A stretch of 56,119 bases of DNA, from assembly GCF_016612545.1 (NCBI RefSeq), contig NZ_JAENRY010000125.1, forward strand, positions 1 to 56,119. Direction: 5' to 3'. A program made the position numbers and the translations under genes. Below, one piece after another: positions 8,027-16,246 of this stretch. The notes beneath the pieces were generated by a model that did not search any database, was not told the DNA's origin, and worked only from the letters and a program-made list of their open reading frames with translations. Origin of the DNA: Streptomyces sp. MBT65. GTDB taxonomy: Bacteria > Actinomycetota > Actinomycetes > Streptomycetales > Streptomycetaceae. Position 1 is the stretch's first letter. The number at the start of each line of letters is the position of its first letter.

Positions 8027-9367
8027 ATGCGCAGAACCACCAGCCGCCTGCTGCGCGGCTTCGCCCTCCTCTCCGTCCTCTCCCTGGGGGCGACGGCGTG
8101 CGGCAGCTCGGACGACGACAGCTCCAGCACCAAGGCGGTCTCCGCCTCGGACATCCAGGCAGCCCTGAAGAAGGGTGGCTCGGTCACCGTCTGGGCCTGG
8201 GAGCCCACGCTGAAGACGGTCGCCGCCGACTTCGAGAAGAAGTACCCGAAGGTCAAGATCAACCTGGTCAGCGACCGCTCCGGTGACAAGCACTACACCG
8301 CGCTGTCGAACGCGATCGCGGCCGGCAAGGGCGTCCCGGACGTCGCCCAGGTCGAGTACTTCGCGCTCAGCCAGTACTCCCTCACCAAGGGCCTCACCAA
8401 CCTGACGCCCTACGGCGCCGACAAGCTGGCCTCCAAGTACACGGCCGGTCCGTGGAACGCGGTGAGCGACGGCGACAAGGTCTACGGCCTGCCGATGGAC
8501 TCGGGCCCGATGGCGATGTTCTACAACAAGAAGGTCTTCGACAAGTACAAGATCGCCGTCCCGACCACGTGGGACGAGTACGTCACAGCGGCCGCCAAGC
8601 TGCACAAGGCCGACCCGAAGGCGTACATCGCCAACGACGCCGGTGACGCGGGCTTCACCACCAGCATGCTGTGGCAGGCCGGTTCGCGCCCCTACAAGGT
8701 CGACGGCACCAAGGTGACGGTCAACTTCGAGGACGCGGGCGCCAAGAAGTACACGGAGACCTGGCAGAAGCTGATCGACCAGAAGCTCCTCTCGCCGATC
8801 AACGGCTGGACCGACGACTGGTACAAGGGCCTCGGTGACGGCACCATCGCCACCCTGACCACCGGCGCCTGGATGCCCGCCAACTTCGTCAGCGGTGTCG
8901 CCGGTGCCTCCGGCGACTGGCGTGCGGCCCCGATGCCGCAGTGGACCGCGGGTGACAAGGCCAGCGCGGAGAACGGCGGTTCGTCCCTCGCCCTGCCGAC
9001 CCTCGGCAAGAACAAGGAACTCGCCTACGCGTTCGTCGAGTACGCCAACGCCGGCGCCGGTGTCCAGACCCGTGTCGACCAGGGCGCCTTCCCGGCGACC
9101 AAGGCCGAGCAGCAGTCCGCGGCGTTCCAGAACAAGGCGTTCCCGTACTTCGGCGGCCAGCAGGCCAACAAGATCTTCGCCGAGTCCGCGGCCGAGGTCG
9201 CTTCCGACTGGTCGTACCTGCCCTTCCAGCAGTACGCCAACTCGATCTTCAACGACACCGTCGGCAAGGCCTACATCTCGGGCACCACGCTGGCTCAGGG
9301 TCTGAAGAGCTGGCAGGACGCCTCCGTCAAGTACGGCAACGAGCAGGGCTTCACGGTCAACAAGTGA
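8027..9367 (+). CDS. Sugar ABC transporter substrate-binding lipoprotein
   Basis: 446 residues, the usual length for the family 1 extracellular solute-binding proteins. The signal peptide MRRTTSRLLRGFALLSVLSL leads to a lipobox-like GATAC with lipidated Cys25. Family features include 'VTVWAWEPTLKTVAADFEKKYP', 'GKGVPDVAQVEYFALSQY', 'GPMAMFYNKKVFDKYKI' and an aromatic-rich region for sugar stacking. It binds the sugar outside the membrane and delivers it to the two preceding permeases. The following GH42 gene suggests a beta-galactoside or galacto-oligosaccharide ligand. Confidence 0.93.
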   Translation: MRRTTSRLLRGFALLSVLSLGATACGSSDDDSSSTKAVSASDIQAALKKGGSVTVWAWEPTLKTVAADFEKKYPKVKINLVSDRSGDKHYTALSNAIAAGKGVPDVAQVEYFALSQYSLTKGLTNLTPYGADKLASKYTAGPWNAVSDGDKVYGLPMDSGPMAMFYNKKVFDKYKIAVPTTWDEYVTAAAKLHKADPKAYIANDAGDAGFTTSMLWQAGSRPYKVDGTKVTVNFEDAGAKKYTETWQKLIDQKLLSPINGWTDDWYKGLGDGTIATLTTGAWMPANFVSGVAGASGDWRAAPMPQWTAGDKASAENGGSSLALPTLGKNKELAYAFVEYANAGAGVQTRVDQGAFPATKAEQQSAAFQNKAFPYFGGQQANKIFAESAAEVASDWSYLPFQQYANSIFNDTVGKAYISGTTLAQGLKSWQDASVKYGNEQGFTVNK

Positions 9368-9431
9368 CCCGCTCGAAGTGACCGGCTCGCGGAAGTGACC
9401 GGCACGAAGAAGTAACGGCACCTCCTCGGGA

Positions 9432-9465
9432 GCCGCCGCCGAGCAGCAGTTCGCTCGGCGGCGGC
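9432..9465 (+). promoter_or_regulatory. Intercistronic hairpin between binding protein and beta-galactosidase
   Basis: GCCGCCGCCGAGC (9432-9444) and GCTCGGCGGCGGC (9453-9465) form a perfect 13-bp stem with an 8-base loop in the 161-base gap. No T-run follows. It may protect or partly terminate the upstream mRNA so the binding protein is made in excess over the enzyme. Short in-frame-looking repeats of 'gaagtgaccgg' precede it. Confidence 0.55.
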
Positions 9466-9528
9466 CGCCCGGAACCCACCCCGCATCACGCATCGCCCAC
9501 CGCCTCTGCGGTAACCGGAAGGACCACC

Positions 9529-11583
9529 ATGATCTCCACCCTCCTGTCCCAGTTGCGGCACGGGCCGGACGGTGACGCCTCCACCCCCCGTCTCGCCTAC
9601 GGCGCCGACTACAACCCGGAGCAGTGGCCGCGCGAGGTGTGGGACGAGGACATCCGGCTGATGCGCGAGGCCGGCGTCAACGTCGTCTCCGTGGGGATCT
9701 TCTCCTGGGCCCGTATCCAACCGGCGCGCGACGCCTGGGACTTCGGCTGGCTCGACGAGATCATGGACCTGCTGCACGCGGGCGGCATCGGCGTCGACCT
9801 CGCCACCGCGACCGCGTCCCCGCCGCCGTGGCTGAGCACGGAGCACCCGGAGATCCTCCCGGTGACCGCCGCCGGCGAGACGCTCTGGCCGGGCGGCCGC
9901 CAGCACTGGCGTCCCACCTCGCCCGTCTTCCGCGAGCACGCGCTGCGCCTGGTACGGAAGTTGGCCGAACGCTACGCCGACCACCCCGCGCTGGTCGCCT
10001 GGCACGTCTCGAACGAGCTGGGCTGCCACAACGTCTACGACTACTCCGACGACGCGGCCCGCGCCTTCCGCGACTGGCTGCGCGCCCGCTACACCACGAT
10101 CGACACGCTCAACCAGGCCTGGGGCACGGCGTTCTGGTCCCAGCGGTACAGCGACTGGGAGCAGATACTCCCGCCCCGGCTGGCCGCGTCCTTCCCGAAC
10201 CCCACCCAGCAACTCGACTTCAAGCGCTTCTCCTCGGACGCGCTCAAGGACCATCTGCGCGCGGAGCGCGACCTGTTGCGCGAGATCACGCCCAGTGTCC
10301 CGGTCACCACCAACTTCATGGTGATGGGCAACACCAAGGGCATGAACTACGCGGACTGGGCCGCCGAGATCGACTTCGTCTCCAACGACCACTACGTCCT
10401 GCCCGGTTCGCAGGACCGCGACGAGCTGTCCTTCTCCGCGAACCTCGTCAGCGGCATCTCCGCCGGCAAGCCGTGGTTCCTGATGGAGCACTCCACCAGC
10501 GCCGTCAACTGGCAGCCGGTCAACGTGGCCAAGCGGCCCGGCGACCTGGCCCGCGACTCGCTGCTGCACGTCGCGCACGGCGCCGACGCCGTCTGCTACT
10601 TCCAGTGGCGGCAGTCAGCGGCGGGCGCCGAGAAGTACCACTCCGCGATGGTGCCGCACGCCGGTGCCGACAGCGAGGTGTTCCGCGCGGTGGCCGAACT
10701 CGGCCGCACCCTGCGGACGTTGGCCCCGATCGCGGGGTCGGACCGGGAGACGGCCCGGGTCGGCATCGTCTTCGACTGGGAGTCCTGGTGGGCCAGCGAG
10801 CAGGACTCGCACCCCACCGACCGGCTCGACTACCGGCAGGAGGCGCTGGACTGGTACTCCGCCCTCCTCGACCTCGGTGTCCGGGCCGACGTCGTCACCG
10901 CGCAGACCGCCCTCGACCGCTACGACGTGGTGATCACGCCGGTGCTGCACATGATCCCGGCGGCCCTGTCCAAGGAACTGACGCGCTACGTCGAGCAGGG
11001 CGGCCACCTCGTCTCCACGTACTTCTCCGGTGTCGTCGACGAGAACGACCACATCTGGCTCGGCGGCTACCCGGGCGCCCTGCGCGACCTGTTGGGCATC
11101 CGCATCGAGGAGTTCGGCCCGCTGCTCGACGGCGACACGGTCGAGCTGGACCTCGCCGACGCCACCACGGGCTCCCTGTGGACCGACCGGATCGCGGTGA
11201 CGGACTCCGAGGTGGAGGTACTGGCCCACTACCGCAGCGGCACGTACACCGGGCGCCCCGCCGTCACCCGCCGCACGGTGGGCGGGGGTTCGGCCGCGTA
11301 CGTCTCCACGCGACTGGGCCGCGACGGACTCGCATCGCTGCTCCCCGAGTTGCTCGCGCCCGCCGGTGTCGGCAGGGAACTCCCGGACGCCGTAAGGGGA
11401 GATGTCGAACTGACCGTGCGCCGGAACGCCGACAGCCGCTACCTGTTCCTGGTCAACCGGACTGACAAAACAGTGCCGTTGACCGGACTGTCCGGTGACC
11501 TCCTGGTCGGCGAGGCGGGCGACGACGGCTTCCCCGTGCTCTCCCCCCGAGAGGTCGCCGTGGTGCGGCAGCCCGTCAGCTGA
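9529..11583 (+). CDS. Beta-galactosidase, glycoside hydrolase family 42
   Basis: 684 residues, typical of GH42. It hydrolyses terminal beta-D-galactosyl bonds. The barrel starts with 'YGADYNPEQWP'; the acid/base Glu163 is in 'WHVSNELGCHN' and the nucleophile Glu320 in 'FLMEHSTSAVNWQ'. The trimerisation domain ('VGIVFDWESWW', about residue 405) and a C-terminal beta domain follow. There is no signal peptide, so it acts in the cytoplasm on sugars brought in by the preceding transporter. GGAAGGA precedes the ATG. Its 3' end overlaps the convergent response-regulator gene by 8 bases. Confidence 0.96.
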   Translation: MISTLLSQLRHGPDGDASTPRLAYGADYNPEQWPREVWDEDIRLMREAGVNVVSVGIFSWARIQPARDAWDFGWLDEIMDLLHAGGIGVDLATATASPPPWLSTEHPEILPVTAAGETLWPGGRQHWRPTSPVFREHALRLVRKLAERYADHPALVAWHVSNELGCHNVYDYSDDAARAFRDWLRARYTTIDTLNQAWGTAFWSQRYSDWEQILPPRLAASFPNPTQQLDFKRFSSDALKDHLRAERDLLREITPSVPVTTNFMVMGNTKGMNYADWAAEIDFVSNDHYVLPGSQDRDELSFSANLVSGISAGKPWFLMEHSTSAVNWQPVNVAKRPGDLARDSLLHVAHGADAVCYFQWRQSAAGAEKYHSAMVPHAGADSEVFRAVAELGRTLRTLAPIAGSDRETARVGIVFDWESWWASEQDSHPTDRLDYRQEALDWYSALLDLGVRADVVTAQTALDRYDVVITPVLHMIPAALSKELTRYVEQGGHLVSTYFSGVVDENDHIWLGGYPGALRDLLGIRIEEFGPLLDGDTVELDLADATTGSLWTDRIAVTDSEVEVLAHYRSGTYTGRPAVTRRTVGGGSAAYVSTRLGRDGLASLLPELLAPAGVGRELPDAVRGDVELTVRRNADSRYLFLVNRTDKTVPLTGLSGDLLVGEAGDDGFPVLSPREVAVVRQPVS

Positions 11584-12223
11584 GTTCGAGCAGCCCCCGG
11601 CGGACGGCCTCCGACACGGCCGCCGCCCGGTTGTCGACCTTGAACTTGCGGTAGATCCGCACGAGATGGGTCTTGACCGTGGCCTCGCTGAGGAACAACG
11701 CCTCGGCGATGGCCCGGTTGCTGTTGCCCTCGGCCATCAGCCGGACGACCTCGACCTCACGATGGGTCAACTCCTGGGCGGGGTTGACCACTTGGCCGAC
11801 GAGTTCGCCGACGACGTCCGCCGCGAGCCCGACCGACCCGGCGGCGGCCGTACGGACCGCCTGGAACAGTTCCTCCGGCGGCCCCGCCTTGAGCACATAG
11901 CCACGGGCGCCCGCCTCCAACGCCCGTACGACATCGGCCCGTCCGGCATAGCTGGTCAGCATGACCACCGCCACGCCCGGCGCCCGCGCGGCGAGCCGGC
12001 GGACGGCCTCGACGCCGTCGATCCCGCTCCCCGGCCCGGCGAACCGCAGATCCATCAGCGCGACGTCGGGCGTCAACTGCGCTGCCAGGCGTACGGCTTC
12101 CTCGCCACTGCCGGCCTCCGCGATCACATCGAGGTCCGGTTCGCCGTCGAGCAGGGCGCGCAGTCCGGCCCGTACGACGGTGTGGTCGTCCGCGACCAGG
12201 AGGCGGAGCGGTCCGCCGGTCAT
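11576..12223 (-). CDS. NarL/FixJ-type response regulator
   Basis: 215 residues. The receiver domain (about 5-120) has acidic pair Asp12-Asp13, phospho-acceptor Asp58 ('VALMDLRF'), Thr90 and Lys112. A LuxR-type helix-turn-helix covers about 151-211 ('ELTHREVEVVRLMAEGNSNR', 'LSEATVKTHLVRIYRKF'). It is the partner of the histidine kinase whose stop codon overlaps its start as ATGA, so the two are translationally coupled. The frame runs further upstream inside the kinase gene, but the ATG at 12221-12223 is the natural start. Targets are not evident; the binding-protein gene upstream is one candidate. Confidence 0.93.
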   Translation of the reverse strand: MTGGPLRLLVADDHTVVRAGLRALLDGEPDLDVIAEAGSGEEAVRLAAQLTPDVALMDLRFAGPGSGIDGVEAVRRLAARAPGVAVVMLTSYAGRADVVRALEAGARGYVLKAGPPEELFQAVRTAAAGSVGLAADVVGELVGQVVNPAQELTHREVEVVRLMAEGNSNRAIAEALFLSEATVKTHLVRIYRKFKVDNRAAAVSEAVRRGLLELS

Positions 12224-13467
12224 GCGGTGCTCGCCGCGGTGAGCGGTGCGACCGGTCGGCTGCGGGGCGGGGCGGCCACCGTGGCGCGGACTCTGGTCCC
12301 CCGGCCCGGCATGCTGCTCACGTCGAGGTCGCCGCCGCACTCGCGCAACCGCGCCCGGGCCGCGGGCAGTCCGAAGCCGCGGTCCGCGCGGGCACCGGCC
12401 GCGAAGGCCGCGGCCGGGTCGAAGCCCAGCCCGTCGTCGCTCACTTCGAGTTCCACCCGGTCCCGGTGCCGCCGGTAGGTGACCAACACGCTTCCCGCGC
12501 GGGCGTGTTCGCGTACGTTCGCCAGCGTGCTCTGCGCCACGCGGAAGAGGGTGGTGGCCGTGTGGTCGTCCAGTATCGGTTGATCCGCGCCCACCGTGCG
12601 GAACCGGACCCTGGCTCCGGCGCCTTCCGTCCGCGAGCGGGCGCACAGCAGACGCAGCGCGTCCTCCAGGCCCGCCTCGGCGACGGCGGTGGGAGTGAGG
12701 TCGCGGATGATCCTCCGGGTCTCCGCGAGGTTGGCGCCCAGTCCGTCGGCCACGGCTCGGACCCTGGTGCGTGCCACGTCAGGCCGCTCGTCCCAGTCGC
12801 GCTCGGCGACCTGCAACATCATGACGCTGCCCGCGAGTTCCTGGGCCAGGGTGTCGTGCAGGTCGCGGGCGATCCGGGTGCGCTCCGCGAGCACTCCGGC
12901 CCGACGCTGCTGCTCGGCGAGGGTGTCGCGGGTGTCCCGCAGTTCCTCCACGAGCCGCTGCCGGACGGCCGCGTCCCGCTGCTGGGTCCGGTACAGGGCG
13001 ACGGTCGCCCACACCGCCGCGACGGGGACCAGCGCGACCTCGGGATCGAACCGGCCCGTGGACCGGACGAGCGACCCGACGAGCACGACGGTGATCGCGG
13101 CCACGGTCACCACGGCGGCGCGCCGGCCGAGCACCCGCAGGGCGACGCAGGCGAGCGGAACGGCGCACCACACATAGGCAGTTGTGAGCGGCGTTGGGGT
13201 CAGGAACGTCAGCGCGATCCACAGCAGGAGTAGTACGGGGACCCACGTACGCCTGCCGAGCGGCCCGAGCCGGTCCCACCACGTCAGCCCGGCCGCGTAC
13301 ACGAGGGCCAGCGCTCCGCTGAGGCTCACGATGTACCAGCACAACGGGATGTCGATCAGGGCGAGCCGGACGAAGCCCGCCCCGACGACGAGGAACAGCG
13401 CGAGATGGGAGACGTGCTCCAGGGTGTGCCGACTGCCGCGAACGGTCAACGGAGTGCGAGCGGACAC
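12220..13467 (-). CDS. Sensor histidine kinase, HisKA_3/NarL type
   Basis: 415 residues. About six hydrophobic helices fill residues 20-160, with only short loops outside the membrane, followed by a short coiled region (AVRQRLVEELRDTRDTLAEQQ) and the HisKA_3 dimerisation motif 'ERTRIARDLHDTLAQEL' with phospho-acceptor His204. The ATPase domain shows 'ANVREHA', 'DDGLGFDP' and 'GFGLPAARARL'. With so little extracellular sequence, it may sense a membrane signal or a partner protein. Immediately upstream in the same direction lies a solute-binding protein gene with no transporter. Confidence 0.92.
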   Translation of the reverse strand: MSARTPLTVRGSRHTLEHVSHLALFLVVGAGFVRLALIDIPLCWYIVSLSGALALVYAAGLTWWDRLGPLGRRTWVPVLLLLWIALTFLTPTPLTTAYVWCAVPLACVALRVLGRRAAVVTVAAITVVLVGSLVRSTGRFDPEVALVPVAAVWATVALYRTQQRDAAVRQRLVEELRDTRDTLAEQQRRAGVLAERTRIARDLHDTLAQELAGSVMMLQVAERDWDERPDVARTRVRAVADGLGANLAETRRIIRDLTPTAVAEAGLEDALRLLCARSRTEGAGARVRFRTVGADQPILDDHTATTLFRVAQSTLANVREHARAGSVLVTYRRHRDRVELEVSDDGLGFDPAAAFAAGARADRGFGLPAARARLRECGGDLDVSSMPGRGTRVRATVAAPPRSRPVAPLTAASTA

Positions 13468-13552
13468 GGCAGATCCCCTTGGGCCACATGATCAGGACAG
13501 GGCGTCCGAGTCTATCGACCACCTGTATGAACAGTGTGAACAGTGGGGTCCG

Positions 13553-14680
13553 TCACGCGCCCGGGTGCAGCCCCAGCCAGCCCGGCGAGGGGTCGCCCTT
13601 GACCTCGCCGAAGTAGAGGGCGAAGGTCTGCTTCCAGCGTTCGACCTGCGCGCGGTCGGCCATGAAGCGGGGGAAGCCGTCGATGTTCGCGTTCGGGTAC
13701 TCCCAGATCGGCTTCAGCCCCGCCGGGGGCGTGATGTCGGTGCGTACCGACCAGCCGTTGAAGGACGCCTGCTGCTGGGCGGTGGACAGTTGCCAGTTGA
13801 GGTAGAGCTTGGCCGCCGTCGGGTTCTTGGCCTGCTTGAGGATCGCGGCGCGCTGACCCCAGGCCATGAAGGGATGGCCGTCGGGAACGACCCACTTCAC
13901 GGGGGACGTAGAAGCAGGCGCGCCGGCCGTGCCGACGCCGATCGCCTTCTGCCCGCCGAAGACCGCGTCGCCCGGGGAGTTGCTGCCCCGGGCGAACCGC
14001 ACGTCCTGCCCGGCGAGCGCGGCGACCCACTCCCAGCCGTACCGCTGCGCGTACAGCGTGTAGAGGTAGAGGGCCGCGTCGTCGTCGTGCGGGTAGGAGG
14101 AGGCGATCTTCCCCTTCCACTTGGGGTCGATCAGGTCGAGCGGCGTCCTGGGAGCGTCGGAACCGACCGCGGCGACGTCGTACAGGAAGCTGAAGCCGAT
14201 CGCGCCGATGGCGACCCAAGTGCCCTGCGGGTCCTTGAACTTGTCGTAGACCTTCGAGAACCCGGCCGGCCGGTACGGCAGCAGGCGGCCCTGCTCCTTC
14301 CAGCGCGTGAAGTCCTGGAGGGTCTGGAGCTGTACGACGTCGGGCACCAGGGTGTCGGTCGCGAACTGGTTGTCCACGCGCACGTCGTGGTACTTGCTGT
14401 AGTCGACGATCAGGGTGAGGTCGATCCCGGGGAACCGCTTCCGGAAGGCCGCCTTGGTGGCGTCCTGCTGGGTCGGCGTGTCACCGCCGGCGTAGATCAC
14501 CAGCTTGCCGCCGTCCGCCAGAGCGGCCCGGTACAGCTCGTCGAGCGTCCTGGTCTCCTCGCGGGAGGACCGGAGCGGGGCAGCGCCGGCGGGACCGGCC
14601 GTGGCACCGAGTGCGCTCATGGCGAGGGCGGCACCGGCTCCACCGGCGAGTACACGTCGTCTGCTGAGAAAACTGGACAC
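13553..14680 (-). CDS. Extracellular solute-binding protein (family 1 / Fe3+-type), orphan
   Basis: 375 residues. The start MSSFLSRRRVLAGGAGAALAMSALGATAGPAGA looks like a Tat signal (SRRRVLAGG) with AGA/AA cleavage near residue 33 and no lipobox Cys. The mature part has the fold markers 'GKLVIYAGGD', 'FRKRFPGIDLTLIVDYSKYHDVRVDNQ', 'DVVQLQTLQDFTRWKEQG', 'IGAIGFSFLYD' and 'WKGKIASSYPHDDDAALYLY', similar to ABC-transporter proteins binding iron or small anions. No permease or ATPase is nearby. It lies 85 bases upstream of the histidine-kinase gene in the same direction, so it could present a ligand to that sensor. Confidence 0.85.
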   Translation of the reverse strand: MSSFLSRRRVLAGGAGAALAMSALGATAGPAGAAPLRSSREETRTLDELYRAALADGGKLVIYAGGDTPTQQDATKAAFRKRFPGIDLTLIVDYSKYHDVRVDNQFATDTLVPDVVQLQTLQDFTRWKEQGRLLPYRPAGFSKVYDKFKDPQGTWVAIGAIGFSFLYDVAAVGSDAPRTPLDLIDPKWKGKIASSYPHDDDAALYLYTLYAQRYGWEWVAALAGQDVRFARGSNSPGDAVFGGQKAIGVGTAGAPASTSPVKWVVPDGHPFMAWGQRAAILKQAKNPTAAKLYLNWQLSTAQQQASFNGWSVRTDITPPAGLKPIWEYPNANIDGFPRFMADRAQVERWKQTFALYFGEVKGDPSPGWLGLHPGA

Positions 14681-14785
14681 TCTGCGGGGCCTCTCTGAGG
14701 GGGGTGTGAGGCCGATTCTTCAGCCGCTCAGGGGCCTTTCGCGTCGCCCGTACGGAGCGAGGCGCACGCGCGAGGTTGAAGTCGC

Positions 14786-14805
14786 GTTCAACCGATCGGT
14801 TGAAC
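14786..14805. promoter_or_regulatory. Perfect 20-bp palindrome upstream of the binding-protein gene
   Basis: GTTCAACCGATCGGTTGAAC is self-complementary over all 20 bases. A third half-site, GGTTGAA at 14774-14780, is inverted relative to the left arm. The ACCGATCGGT core resembles TetR-family operators. It lies in the gap between the TetR gene's stop and the binding-protein start, so it probably controls the latter. It is unlike the candidate operator at the linked TetR gene's own promoter. Confidence 0.7.
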
Positions 14806-14823
14806 GGGAGGATGCCGTTCCCG

Positions 14824-15402
14824 TCAGTCCCGCGCCGGGCGCAGCCCCGCGACCGTGACCGTGACGAGTCGTCGTACGGCCGCCTTGGAGGGCAGGACGC
14901 CTGCCGCGGCGAGGGCGTGGAGGCAGTAGGTCGCGAGTTCGTCCGGGGAGACGTCGTCGCGGATGCCGCCGGCCTGCGCGCCCTCGGCCAGGAGTTCGCG
15001 GAGGAAGCGGTGGAGGTGCTGCTCGGCGCCGACGACGTGTGCGCCCTGGTGCAGCAGCGCGCCGAGTTCGGGTCCATGGCCGTGCCGCCGCTGCTGAATG
15101 AAGGCGTACGCCTCCAGTACCGCTCCGAGTCGCTCACCCGCGCTGCCCGAGCCGTCCCGGAGTTCGCCGAGTTCGCGGAGGTGCCCGGCGATCTGCTGCT
15201 CGTGCCAGGCCGTCATGATCGACTCGACGTCCGGGAAGTACTTGTACAGCGTGGCCCGGCCGATCCCGCTCTCCTCGGCGATCTTCGACATCGTCACCGA
15301 GCGCAGCCCACGCTCGGTGACCAGCACCGCCGTGGTCTCCAACACCGTGTCGCGTACGGCGCGACGGTGCTCCTCGATGGTCTCGTTCCAGAGCTTCGGC
15401 AC
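14824..15402 (-). CDS. TetR family transcriptional regulator
   Basis: About 192 residues from the chosen GTG. The N-terminal helix-turn-helix is clear: 'LVTERGLRSVTMSKIAEESG' followed by 'IGRATLYKYFPDVESIMTAW'. The rest is an all-helical ligand domain. The open frame reaches an ATG at 15483, but that would translate straight through the operator-like inverted repeat at 15427-15466. The GTG at 15400-15402 gives the usual 'MPKLWNETIEEHRRAV' beginning. It is divergent from the DUF2218 membrane-protein gene and probably controls it and itself. Confidence 0.88.
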   Translation of the reverse strand: MPKLWNETIEEHRRAVRDTVLETTAVLVTERGLRSVTMSKIAEESGIGRATLYKYFPDVESIMTAWHEQQIAGHLRELGELRDGSGSAGERLGAVLEAYAFIQQRRHGHGPELGALLHQGAHVVGAEQHLHRFLRELLAEGAQAGGIRDDVSPDELATYCLHALAAAGVLPSKAAVRRLVTVTVAGLRPARD

Positions 15403-15426
15403 GACCTCAGCATACGTCTCGCCGCC

Positions 15427-15466
15427 ATCGATACAAGGTGCATTGACAGCGACAGAGTGTATCGAT
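15427..15466. promoter_or_regulatory. Operator-like inverted repeat between TetR and the DUF2218 gene
   Basis: ATCGATACA (15427-15435) and TGTATCGAT (15458-15466) are exact inverted 9-bp arms, 22 bases apart. A TTGACA -35 box for the rightward gene is at 15443-15448, between the arms, with a GATAAA-type -10 at 15464-15469. A bound TetR dimer pair would block this promoter. Confidence 0.65.
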
Positions 15467-15497
15467 AAAGCTTTCAGCGCCACCCCCGGCCCGACCG

Positions 15498-15537
15498 AAC
15501 CGAGGAACCAAGAAACCGAGGAACCGAGGAACCGAAC
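15498..15537 (+). repeat. Short AACCGAGG repeat in the 5' leader
   Basis: AACCGAGG occurs at 15498, 15514 and 15522, with a degenerate AACCGAAC at 15530; the last three are in tandem with an 8-base period. Each copy carries a GAGG that could act as a Shine-Dalgarno sequence for the ATG at 15540, so copy number might affect translation. Confidence 0.55.
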
Positions 15538-15539
15538 CC

Positions 15540-16121
15540 ATGCTCACCGCCGAAGCGCACATCGCCACCGACCGCCCCAGCCGCTACCTCGTGCAACTCT
15601 GCAAGCACTTCGCCAACAAGGGCCGCCATCTGAGCCATCGGCCGCGCACCCACACGCTCCCGGACCTTCGGCCCGACCAGATCCAGGTCGAGTGGACGGA
15701 CAGCGACGGGACGCTGCGACTGCCGTGGGGGTGGTGCACCTTGCAGGCCGTTCCCGGCGCACTGCGGGTGCGCGTCGAGGCCGACGACCACGAGAACCTG
15801 GAGCGACTGCGGGAACTCGTCAGCTCGCACATCGCCAGGTTCAGCAGGCGCGATCCGTTGCGGGTGGAGTGGCAGCCGTCCGGCGACTCCCCCGGCAAAG
15901 CGGCAACTCCACCGCATCAACGGCCCGGCGGACGGACCAGGTTCGTCGTCGTCGGCGTGGCAGCCGCCGTCGTAGCCCTGCATCTCGCACTCGGCGGAAC
16001 CGTCCTGGCCCACTCGCCGTGGACCGGCCGGGTCGTGGGGTTTCTGGTGACGGTCGTCGCGGTGAAGGCGGCCCTGGTGGGTGGTCTCGCCCTGCACCGC
16101 CACAGGAGCCGTATCGGATAG
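15540..16121 (+). CDS. DUF2218 domain fused to a two-helix membrane anchor
   Basis: 193 residues. Residues 1-110 match DUF2218 ('AHIATDRPSRYLVQLCKHFANKG', 'RLPWGWCTLQAVPGALRVRVEADDHENLERLRELVSSHIARF'), a small cytoplasmic fold often found beside iron/siderophore genes but of unknown action. A Pro/Gly linker follows, and then two hydrophobic helices (about 134-156 and 163-187), so the domain is tethered to the membrane. Most DUF2218 proteins are stand-alone, near 100 residues. It is divergent from, and probably repressed by, the TetR gene. Confidence 0.75.
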   Translation: MLTAEAHIATDRPSRYLVQLCKHFANKGRHLSHRPRTHTLPDLRPDQIQVEWTDSDGTLRLPWGWCTLQAVPGALRVRVEADDHENLERLRELVSSHIARFSRRDPLRVEWQPSGDSPGKAATPPHQRPGGRTRFVVVGVAAAVVALHLALGGTVLAHSPWTGRVVGFLVTVVAVKAALVGGLALHRHRSRIG

Positions 16122-16193
16122 GCGGCCACATAGGCCCATCGGACGGGCCGGACCCGACAGGCCGCGCCGGACACGCCTCAGCACGCCCAATCC

Positions 16194-16210
16194 ATACCCC
16201 CTAGGGGTAT
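16194..16210. promoter_or_regulatory. CsoR-like metal operator overlapping a -10 box
   Basis: ATACCCC-CTA-GGGGTAT is a perfect 7+3+7 inverted repeat. It resembles the G-tract operators of CsoR-family copper-sensing repressors. The TAT of its right end is also the start of a -10-like TATAGT (16209-16214) for the permease gene. The regulator itself is not encoded in the window. Confidence 0.7.
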
Positions 16211-16246
16211 AGTCCTGCCAGGCGTACACCGGAGAGGGGCGGGTTC

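Noticed and set aside
9361..9528. Terminator between binding-protein and beta-galactosidase genes
   Set aside because: The stem has no T-run and no promoter is visible after it; the enzyme gene most likely depends on read-through from the operon promoter.
15498..15537. Short repeated units that might be a CRISPR-like array
   Set aside because: Units are 8 bp, adjacent and without spacers; a simple tandem repeat in a leader.
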